Shown in pieces: positions 40,432 to 46,090 of a stretch of DNA of 46,090 nucleotides; the first letter of the stretch is position 1, and the number at the start of each line of letters is the position of its first letter. The stretch covers positions 1-46,090 of the forward strand of contig JAKLKE010000012.1 of NCBI GenBank assembly GCA_023150775.1, written 5' to 3'. Origin of the DNA: Myxococcota bacterium. Lineage in GTDB: Bacteria; Myxococcota_A; UBA796; CAJQPC01. The translations under genes and the position numbers were made by a program. The notes beneath the pieces are model-generated. The model had not been told where the DNA came from and searched no databases. It worked only from the letters and a program-made list of their open reading frames with translations.

Positions 40432-42321
40432 GTGGATTCGATGTTCTGGAAGATGATGGATCGTTATGGGCAGCTCGTCTGGGCCAACGGCGCCGCGCAG
40501 CTCGCCGTCTTGGTGTTGGGCCTCGGGCTCTTCGCAGCGCTGGGCGCCTTGGTGGCGCGGGGGCGCGTCTCGGCGCGGCTCACCTGGGGCCTGGGCCTCG
40601 GCGGGATCGTGCTCGCGGCGCTCATCGGCGCCTTGGCGCAGGCGTCCGTGGTGGACGACGCCTTCGTCTCCTTTCGTTACGTCAACAACCTCCTCCACGG
40701 CCACGGCCTCGTCTGGAACCTCGATGAGCGGGTCGAGGGCTACACAAACCTCCTGTGGGTGCTGCTCCTCGCGGCCCTGGGCGCGCTCACGCCCTTTGAG
40801 CTGCCGCTTCTGGCCTTGGGGCTGAACCTCCTCACCTTCGGCCTCACGCTCATCACCTTGGCCCGGGCCGAGGCGCGGCTCAGCCCGGCGGCCTGGGCCC
40901 TGCCCCTCGCGCCGCTCTTGCTCGCGGCCCAGTCTGTGAGCTTAGAGCACGCCACCACGGGCCTTGAGACCTCCCTCGCCGCCTTGATCGTGAGCCTCGG
41001 CTTGGCCTTGATGTGTACGCCGCGCCCGAGGCCTCTCGCCCTCGGCTGCGTGCTCATCTTGGGCGTGTTCACCCGGCCCGACTTCGCCTTGTTGTGGGCG
41101 GCGGCCGGCGCGGCGCTCACCTTGGACACGATCCTCTCCAGCGACGGCGCCTGGCGCGAGCGCCTGCGGGCGGCGATCACCGTGGCCGCGCCTTACGCGC
41201 TCAGCGCCTTGCCTTACGCCCTCGTGCTCTTCTGGCGCCATGAGTATTACGGCGACTGGGTGCCAAACACCTACCACGCGAAGTCGGCAGACCTGCCCTA
41301 CTGGCGCCAAGGCGAGAGATACGCCTTGACCTTTCTGTTCGGCACCCACCTCTGGCTCACCCTGCCCTTGGGCCTCTTCGCGCTGTGGACGGCCCTGCGC
41401 GACGCGGCGATGCGCGGCTTGGGCCTGTTTGTGGCCTTCGCCCTGCCCCTGCACATCCTCTACGTCATGCGGGTCGGCGGCGACTTTATGTACGGTCGCT
41501 TCTTTATTGTGCTGCTGCCGATCTGGATGTTGTTGTTGGCCCTCGGCGTGGCCCGGCTCAGCGGGCGCTGGCGCTGGGCGGCCTTGGCGCTCACCCTGCT
41601 CACAACCCGGGGCGTGCCGATCATCGGGCCCGGGGTAGAGCGCTGGCACATCACGACTGAAGGGGCGGTGTACCCCGTGACGGCCTTCTGGCCCAAGGTG
41701 GTGATTGAGCACCACAACTGGCGCGCGGCGCAGAGCTTGGCGAGCCTAAGAGCGCGCGGCCTCACGCCGATCATCGCCACCTCGGGCATCGGCATGGTCG
41801 GGTATTACAGTGAGCTGCCGCTCATCGATCTGCGCGGCCTCACCGACGCGCACACCGCGCGCCTGCCCGTGGGGCGGCGGGGCAAACCCGGCCATGAGAA
41901 GTGGCCGTCTCATCGGTATCTGGCCGAGCGGGGCGTGTTGCTCGCGCGGTTCAACACCGCCCACCCCGAGCGCTGGCGGCCCATGACGATGGTGAATCTG
42001 GGCCCGGGTGTGCCCGGGGAGTGGGGCTTCTTTCAGTACGACGCGGCGCTGGCCAAGCAGCTCCGCGCCGAGGCGCCAGAGATACGGTTCTTTGATCCCC
42101 GCTCACGCTTTGACATCTGGTTCAGACAGTCGGCGCGCCTCACAGACGAGGAGCTGCTGCGTGACGTGGCGTTCTGGCGATTTTATTACCTGGAGCGTAA
42201 CCCCGACCCCACGCGGGCGGCGAAGCTCGACGCCGCCCTGGCGGGCCGAGGCTTACACCTCGAGCCCGACACAGACGGCCACCCCTACAGGATTAAGGCT
42301 GCGCCAACGCCATCTCAATGA
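40432..42321 (+). CDS. GT-C family glycosyltransferase, AftB/TfpW-like
   Basis: A 629-residue polytopic inner-membrane protein with about ten membrane helices in the first 400 residues and a soluble C-terminal domain. The loop after the second helix reads VVDDAFVSFRYVNNLL, followed by GHGLVWN and RVEGYTNLLW; this DD-containing phrase is typical of the AftB arabinofuranosyltransferase-like group (also TfpW of pseudomonad pilin glycosylation), which uses polyprenyl-phosphate sugars. D75/D76 are the likely catalytic or metal-binding pair. The sugar here need not be arabinose. GTG at 40432 or ATG at 40441 are both possible starts. It overlaps the convergent SRPBCC gene by 29 nt. Confidence 0.78.
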   Translation: MDSMFWKMMDRYGQLVWANGAAQLAVLVLGLGLFAALGALVARGRVSARLTWGLGLGGIVLAALIGALAQASVVDDAFVSFRYVNNLLHGHGLVWNLDERVEGYTNLLWVLLLAALGALTPFELPLLALGLNLLTFGLTLITLARAEARLSPAAWALPLAPLLLAAQSVSLEHATTGLETSLAALIVSLGLALMCTPRPRPLALGCVLILGVFTRPDFALLWAAAGAALTLDTILSSDGAWRERLRAAITVAAPYALSALPYALVLFWRHEYYGDWVPNTYHAKSADLPYWRQGERYALTFLFGTHLWLTLPLGLFALWTALRDAAMRGLGLFVAFALPLHILYVMRVGGDFMYGRFFIVLLPIWMLLLALGVARLSGRWRWAALALTLLTTRGVPIIGPGVERWHITTEGAVYPVTAFWPKVVIEHHNWRAAQSLASLRARGLTPIIATSGIGMVGYYSELPLIDLRGLTDAHTARLPVGRRGKPGHEKWPSHRYLAERGVLLARFNTAHPERWRPMTMVNLGPGVPGEWGFFQYDAALAKQLRAEAPEIRFFDPRSRFDIWFRQSARLTDEELLRDVAFWRFYYLERNPDPTRAAKLDAALAGRGLHLEPDTDGHPYRIKAAPTPSQ

Positions 42322-42778
42322 GCTGATCCAGCGCGGCGTTCCAGCCGTGGTGGAAGCCCATCTCTTCGTGCTGCTGCCGGGTCTCGGCCTTGCCGTGGCG
42401 GGCGACGGCGATGTAGCGGGTGCCTTCGCCTTCAGGCTCCATGATCACGATGGCGGACATAAAGCCCGAGCCCGTGGGGCGATAATCAGGGCCGAGGCCG
42501 TCGGTGAACATCAAGCGGCGCTCGTGCACGACCTCCAAGAAGCAGCCAGCCTCCGCGGGCATCGCGACGCCGTCTGGGCCGGCCATCTGGGTGTAGAACT
42601 CGCCGCCGGGGCGCAGGTCGATGCGGCAATCCACGACCTTCCAGGGCCGGGGGCAGAACCACTGCATCAGCTCCTCAGGGCGGGTCCAGGCGCGCCACAC
42701 GCGGGCGGGCTTCACGGGGACGTAGCGGCTGAGGACGAGGTCAAGCTCAGGGTTGATGTTCAGGTCGTCGAGGGTCAT
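42293..42778 (-). CDS. SRPBCC/AHSA1-like domain protein
   Basis: A 161-residue cytosolic START-fold protein of the AHSA1-like group. Characteristic phrases are VPVKPARVWRAWTRPEELMQ (start cut to key residues R, W, T, P, E), WFCPRPW, DLRPGGEFY and a C-terminal GFHHGWNAALDQLIEMA helix that closes the ligand pocket. Members bind hydrophobic ligands or act with chaperones; the function of those paired with ArsR regulators is poorly known. The ATG overlaps the ArsR stop (ATGA), a very common two-gene arrangement in which the regulator controls its SRPBCC partner. Confidence 0.88.
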   Translation of the reverse strand: MTLDDLNINPELDLVLSRYVPVKPARVWRAWTRPEELMQWFCPRPWKVVDCRIDLRPGGEFYTQMAGPDGVAMPAEAGCFLEVVHERRLMFTDGLGPDYRPTGSGFMSAIVIMEPEGEGTRYIAVARHGKAETRQQHEEMGFHHGWNAALDQLIEMALAQP

Positions 42779-43125
42779 TCGTCAGGCTCCTGGATGTACA
42801 GCAGGTAATGATCGAGCTGGTCGAGACGCCTCGTCCAGAGGTCTCGCTGCTCGGCGAGCCAGCCCTCCACAGGCTTGAGGGCCTGGGGAGCGAGGGCGTA
42901 AGTGCGGACACGACCGCTCTTCCGAGAGGTCACGATCCCCGCGTCTTCGAGCACCCGAAGGTGCTGCACAAACGAAGGCAAGGCCAGGTCATACGACGCG
43001 GCGAGCTCGCTCACAGACGCGGGGCCCCGCCCGAGGCGCTCCACCACGCCACGCCGCGTCGTGTGCGCCAAGGCGAGGAGCACGGCGTCGAGGCGGGCGG
43101 GTGAGGAGGGCTGGACGGTCTGCAC
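42775..43125 (-). CDS. ArsR-family winged-helix regulator
   Basis: A 116-residue DNA-binding protein. ALAHTTRRGVVERLG and SVSELAASYDLALPSFVQHL (helix-turn-helix, about 36-56) with the wing RKSGRVRTYAL follow the ArsR/SmtB layout. No metal-binding Cys cluster is present, as is normal in the SRPBCC-linked subgroup. The C-terminal helix is probably for dimerisation. The GTG start is the last base set of an 8-bp inverted repeat, so the protein likely represses its own transcription by binding over the start. First gene of the pair. Confidence 0.88.
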   Translation of the reverse strand: MQTVQPSSPARLDAVLLALAHTTRRGVVERLGRGPASVSELAASYDLALPSFVQHLRVLEDAGIVTSRKSGRVRTYALAPQALKPVEGWLAEQRDLWTRRLDQLDHYLLYIQEPDE

Positions 43126-43152
43126 AACACTTAGGTAACAAACGAAGTGTTG
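43125..43152 (-). promoter_or_regulatory. Inverted-repeat operator at the arsR start codon
   Basis: CAACACTT and AAGTGTTG are perfect 8-bp arms around a 12-bp centre (AGGTAACAAACG on the plus strand). The arm nearest the gene includes the first base of the GTG at 43125. A TTACCT -10-like hexamer lies inside the repeat, seven nt before the start, so a bound dimer would block both polymerase and a leaderless start. Size and symmetry fit an ArsR dimer. Confidence 0.6.
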
Positions 43153-43200
43153 GGTGACGAGGCGCCGTGAAAAAAAGAGCGCGGCGAGCCTGGGCCCGAG

Positions 43201-44490
43201 TCAGCGCCCGTCGAGATCCATCTCTGCGGCGACGCCGAAGCCGTGCTCATGCACCCAGCGCCAGGCGCCGATGACCTTCACGCCGCGGTAGTCGGCGTAG
43301 CCGTTGACGTCTTGGCCGTCGTGGCCCAGAACAGCGTCGGCGGCCATCTTGGTGAGGGCGTGGCGCTCGGGCTCGACGACCAAGAGGCGGCGTGGGGTCT
43401 GCTCACCCGCGTCGGCCGGGAGCAGGCCCAGGCGCCGGAGCTGATCGGGGAAGCGGCTGTTGGAGAGCATGAGGCCCTCGGCGTCAAAGGCGTAGGTCTC
43501 CGTGGACGCCGTGGGGCCGGGCTGGGCGAGGATTCGCAAGAAGTCGCGGCGGGCGTCGAGGGTGAACACCAAGGCGCCGTGGGCGTCGTTTGGGCCGTCT
43601 ACCCGAGCGCCGACCAGCATGACGCAGGCGCGGTGGGCGGCGTCGTCTTGGGGGTGCAGAGGCAAGGAGATCGCCGCGCCGTCGTGAATCACACGCTCCA
43701 TGAACGCCGCCCGGGCGTGATCGTCTCGGGCGCTGAGGCCCTCGCTGAAGATCGGCGCGCCGTCGAGCTCCAAGGCCACGCCCAAGGCCCCGAGTGCCCG
43801 CTGGTGCTCCCGAAGCTCAAGCTCCAGACGTGACCGCACCCGCCCAGCGCTTGAGCGGGGGGACTCCGAGGGGCGGTGGCTGTGGGCCAAGGCGAAGAGC
43901 GCGTCCTCAACCCCGGCGCTCACCACGATCTGCGCGGCGGCGGCGCGGCGCTGGGACATCCACAGGCGCAGGGCGTCTACCCGGGCGTTGAGCAGGCTGG
44001 TGAGCTGGTCGAGGCCCTCGACGGGGTGGCTGGGCGCGTCTTGGCGGCGGCGGGGCGTGAGGCGCGGCGGCGTCTGGGCGCGGAACATCACCACGGGGCA
44101 AGGCGCTTGGGTGGCGAGGCGCTCGCCGAGATCTCGGGAGAGCACCCGGCGCAGGGCCGAGCGGGGGCGGCGCTCGATGACGATCAGCGCCGTGTGCTCG
44201 CGGCGGGCCACCTCCAAGGCGCAGGTCTCCGGGTCGCCGACTTCAAGCAGGTGCACATACGGCACGCTCGGGTCCGCCGGGGCGAGGCGGTGAAGGGCGC
44301 GCTCGGCGGCGCCGCTCGCCAGATCCACCGTGGTGTGCAGCATCCCCTCGCCGTCTTCGACACGCAGGGGCACGACGTGGAGAATGAGCAAGGTCGCCGC
44401 GCGCTCGGCGGCGAGGCGGGCGGCCACGGCGAGGCCGCCGTCGAGGTCACCGGTGAGATCGGTCACGAAGAGCACGGTGGGCTCAAGCAT
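43201..44490 (-). CDS. Universal stress protein domain fused to Cache-like sensor domain
   Basis: A 429-residue protein without membrane segments. Residues 1-135 are a Usp fold (TVLFVTDLTGDLDGGLAVAA, ILHVVPL, IVIERRPRS, CPVVMF), but the Usp nucleotide motif GxxGxxxxxxxxxG(S/T) is not recognisable (SALRRVLSRDLGERLA instead). Residues 160-429 contain a helical linker and a Cache/PDC-like sensor: TYAFDAEGLMLSNSRFPDQL and DVNGYADYRGVKVIGAWRW, the latter typical of dCache domains fused to kinases in planctomycetes and myxobacteria. Cache domains are normally extracytoplasmic, so a cytosolic Usp-Cache fusion is odd. ATG 44490 follows AGGAGGT by eight nt. Confidence 0.75.
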   Translation of the reverse strand: MLEPTVLFVTDLTGDLDGGLAVAARLAAERAATLLILHVVPLRVEDGEGMLHTTVDLASGAAERALHRLAPADPSVPYVHLLEVGDPETCALEVARREHTALIVIERRPRSALRRVLSRDLGERLATQAPCPVVMFRAQTPPRLTPRRRQDAPSHPVEGLDQLTSLLNARVDALRLWMSQRRAAAAQIVVSAGVEDALFALAHSHRPSESPRSSAGRVRSRLELELREHQRALGALGVALELDGAPIFSEGLSARDDHARAAFMERVIHDGAAISLPLHPQDDAAHRACVMLVGARVDGPNDAHGALVFTLDARRDFLRILAQPGPTASTETYAFDAEGLMLSNSRFPDQLRRLGLLPADAGEQTPRRLLVVEPERHALTKMAADAVLGHDGQDVNGYADYRGVKVIGAWRWVHEHGFGVAAEMDLDGR

Positions 44491-44511
44491 CGGAGCGCAC
44501 CTCCTCTCCTG

Positions 44512-44517
44512 AGCATA
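44512..44517 (-). promoter_or_regulatory. Putative -10 element (TATGCT) of the Usp-Cache gene
   Basis: On the minus strand GGTGTATGCT lies 21 nt before the ATG at 44490. The short leader contains AGGAGAGGAGGT. Confidence 0.35.
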
Positions 44518-44577
44518 CACCCTCCCCAAGAGTGGCCGCTCAGAATCTCCAACACGGCGAGAGGACGCCGAAGCTCC

Positions 44578-45801
44578 TCAGGGGCTCCAGTGGGCGGTGG
44601 TGGGGTTGAGGACGGGGATCTCCATGCGGTAGCGGTGGGTCGTCGTCTTGTAATAATAGTGCCCCGAGAAGAGCACCGTGGCCTCGCCGGAGTACCAAGG
44701 GCCGCCGGAGGAGTAGAGCTGCTCCAGGCCGCCGACGCTTGAGGGCATCGAGGCGCCGATGATGCGTGCGGGGAGCACGGCGTCGCCGGGCAGCGGGCAG
44801 CCAGCGCCGAGGATCACCGAGTCCGCGACGTGATCGGCCGTGCTCGTGATGATCGGCCAGTACGCGTTGGAGGTGGAGCTGGTCTCATTGTAGAGGGAGC
44901 GCTCGGTCTGACGCTCCAGCAAAAACTCAGCCCGGGGCACCGACCACGGGCACTGAATCACCCCGTCAGGACCGCTGAGCTCGATGGAGCCCGAGAGCGA
45001 GCGGGCCTCGCCGACGATCGTCGTCCCGGTGAAGGAGGAGCCCCAGGTGATGTCCGAGTAGTTCCAGAGGGTGTGGGTGTAGGTCAAGGCGCCGCCGTGG
45101 AGCTTGTTGGTGACCTTCACCCCACAGCTCGCCCAGCAGTCGTCATCGAGACAGTCCACGAAGCTGTCGCCGTCACCATCGACGCCGTCTGTGCAGTCCT
45201 CTACACAGGCCGAGGCCGTGGCGCAGTCGCCGTCTTCACAGTCGATGAGCGCGTCGAGATCGTTGTCGAGGCCGTCCGCGCAGTCCTCCAAACAGACGCT
45301 CGCCGAGGCGCAGGAGCTGTCGGCGCAGTCCATGGCGCCGTCACAGTCGTTCTCTACGCCGTCATCGCAGCGCTCATACGCGCCGGGGTGGGCGTCCGCG
45401 TTGCTGTCGTCGCAGTCGAGGTCGCCGAAGAAGCCGTCGTTGTCGGCGTCCACTGGGCCCTCGTCGCTGTCGTCAGCGGCGCTGTCGTCGGAGGCGCTGT
45501 CGTCGGTCGCGCTGTCGTCGGTCGCGCTGTCGTCGGTCGCGCTGTCGTCGGCGGCGCTGTCGTCGGCGGCGCTGTCGTCCACCTTCGAGTCCTCGCTGTC
45601 GTCCGCCGTCGAGTCCCCGCTGTCATCCGTCGCGCTGTCATCCACGGCGCTGTCGTCGGCCTTTGAGTCCCCCTCCACCCTAGAGTCTTGAGGCGGCTCA
45701 ACGGGCGGATCCTCCTCTTTGGCTCCGGCGCAGGCGACGAGGGCCCAGAGCAGCAGCGGTGACGAGGCGAGGCGGAGGTCGCTTAAAGGTCGGGTAAACA
45801 T
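44578..45801 (-). CDS. Lipoprotein with Asp/Ser stalk, calcium-type repeats and unknown C-terminal domain
   Basis: A 407-residue lipoprotein (LLLWALVAC, Cys about 24). An unusual stalk of DDSA(T/A) five-residue repeats (about 45-110) is followed by one MopE-type block (DCDDSNADAHPGAYERCDD) and three CxDxxDxDxDxxxDCxDxDC units to about residue 225, then a 180-residue beta domain ending IPVLNPTTAHWSP. The same domain end occurs in the gene just upstream (IPVLSPTSARW) and a similar layout in the lipoprotein at 17545. Probably surface-exposed and calcium-stabilised. The ATG at 45801 lies inside the 3' end of the upstream gene (19-nt overlap), so the two are co-transcribed. Confidence 0.75.
   Translation of the reverse strand: MFTRPLSDLRLASSPLLLWALVACAGAKEEDPPVEPPQDSRVEGDSKADDSAVDDSATDDSGDSTADDSEDSKVDDSAADDSAADDSATDDSATDDSATDDSASDDSAADDSDEGPVDADNDGFFGDLDCDDSNADAHPGAYERCDDGVENDCDGAMDCADSSCASASVCLEDCADGLDNDLDALIDCEDGDCATASACVEDCTDGVDGDGDSFVDCLDDDCWASCGVKVTNKLHGGALTYTHTLWNYSDITWGSSFTGTTIVGEARSLSGSIELSGPDGVIQCPWSVPRAEFLLERQTERSLYNETSSTSNAYWPIITSTADHVADSVILGAGCPLPGDAVLPARIIGASMPSSVGGLEQLYSSGGPWYSGEATVLFSGHYYYKTTTHRYRMEIPVLNPTTAHWSP
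45470..45660 (-). repeat. 15-bp coding repeats for the DDSAT/DDSAA stalk
   Basis: A 15-bp unit (GCTGTCGTCGGTCGC or the GGCGGC variant on the plus strand) recurs about ten times, three of them identical in a row. It encodes the Asp/Ser stalk of the lipoprotein at 44578-45801 and is a likely length-variable site. Confidence 0.75.
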
Positions 45802-46090
45802 GGTGTGTCCGTCATTGAGTTGGTGAGCAGGCAGTTGCCCCAGCGGGCGGAGGTCGGCGAGAGGACGGGGATGCTGCCCTCGGAAACACAGTCTCCGCCA
45901 TGCCAGCCGCCGTCGTGACAGGTCTGGCTGCGCAGGCTCACCGTGCCGACGTACCACCCGCCTCGGGCGGTGCCGGCCCCGCCGCGGCGAATGGCGCGAA
46001 GCATCGGCGGGAGCACGGGGAGGTCTGTCCGGGGGCAGGCTGAAGAGAGCTGCGCGCTGTAGGCGCCGTGGGCGCCGTCATAGAAGGTCT
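45783..46090 (-). CDS. C-terminal end of a paralogous secreted/lipoprotein (5' partial)
   Basis: The frame is open from the right edge to a TAA at 45783. The visible 101 residues include FYDGAHGAYSAQLSSAC, a GGWYVGTVSLRSQTC strand pair and SIPVLSPTSARWGNC; the last two align with the end of the neighbouring lipoprotein (GGPWYSGEATVLFSG and IPVLNPTTAHW). It therefore encodes the same unknown C-terminal beta domain, with added Cys. The N-terminal part lies outside the window. Its 3' end overlaps the next gene's start by 19 nt. Confidence 0.6.
   Translation of the reverse strand, partial: TFYDGAHGAYSAQLSSACPRTDLPVLPPMLRAIRRGGAGTARGGWYVGTVSLRSQTCHDGGWHGGDCVSEGSIPVLSPTSARWGNCLLTNSMTDTPCLPDL

Overview
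The window is GC-rich, very densely coded bacterial DNA. It most likely comes from a myxobacterium-like (Myxococcota) or related uncultured deltaproteobacterial genome. The support is the many lipoproteins with lipobox signal peptides, secreted proteins with MopE-type Asp/Cys repeats, a giant thrombospondin-type-3 repeat protein ending in a MYXO-CTERM-like Cys/hydrophobic/Arg tail, DUF1501/DUF1549-like genes, and frequent GTG starts. No rRNA, tRNA, CRISPR array, phage or plasmid backbone was seen. Neighbouring genes are repeatedly joined by 4-nt ATGA or GTGA overlaps, and four convergent pairs overlap at their 3' ends.

Layout. 1-1202: end of a MopE-repeat/lamin-tail secreted protein (+). 1216-4508 (-): coupled polysaccharide lyase-like and GH105-like lipoproteins. 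4568-6384 (-): a DUF692/MNIO-type iron oxidase coupled to a partner protein, the best candidate here for an undescribed peptide- or protein-modification system; divergent from it are a HAD phosphatase and an exported metallo-beta-lactamase-fold hydrolase (6448-8015, +). 8000-11684 (-): enoyl-CoA hydratase, two lipoproteins and a voltage-gated-type channel with RCK domains but no recognisable GYG filter. 11739-18585 (-): MopE/LamG lipoprotein, DUF1501 Tat protein, CXXCH lipoprotein, DUF1549/DUF1588-like CXXCH protein and another Asp-rich lipoprotein. 18788-22462 (+): the TSP3/MYXO-CTERM protein. 22459-24648: three small genes including an esterase. 24695-27559 (-): a double HtrA protease closely resembling eukaryotic Nma111/DEG7. 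27654-29772 (-): three tandem paralogous lipoproteins. 29860-32063 (-): a small lipoprotein and a polytopic membrane protein. 32154-36980 (+): four exported or hypothetical proteins.

36982-38343 is an IS4-type insertion sequence with perfect 19-bp inverted repeats, a transposase split by a +1 frameshift and no visible target duplication. It abuts a 5'-truncated DUF3226-like gene. A 480-bp non-coding stretch of short repeated phrases follows (38731-39209). The right part holds a lipoprotein esterase (-), an AftB-like GT-C glycosyltransferase (+), an ArsR/SRPBCC pair with an operator on the start codon, a Usp-Cache fusion, and two paralogous lipoprotein genes, the last running off the window.

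The gene content points to a predatory or surface-living organism that invests heavily in envelope lipoproteins, calcium-binding stalk repeats, polysaccharide breakdown and surface glycosylation. Several starts (4508, 6384, 24648, 32063, 43125) lie 6-8 nt after a -10-like hexamer, which suggests leaderless transcripts. All functions are inferred from reading motifs by eye; no database search was possible.
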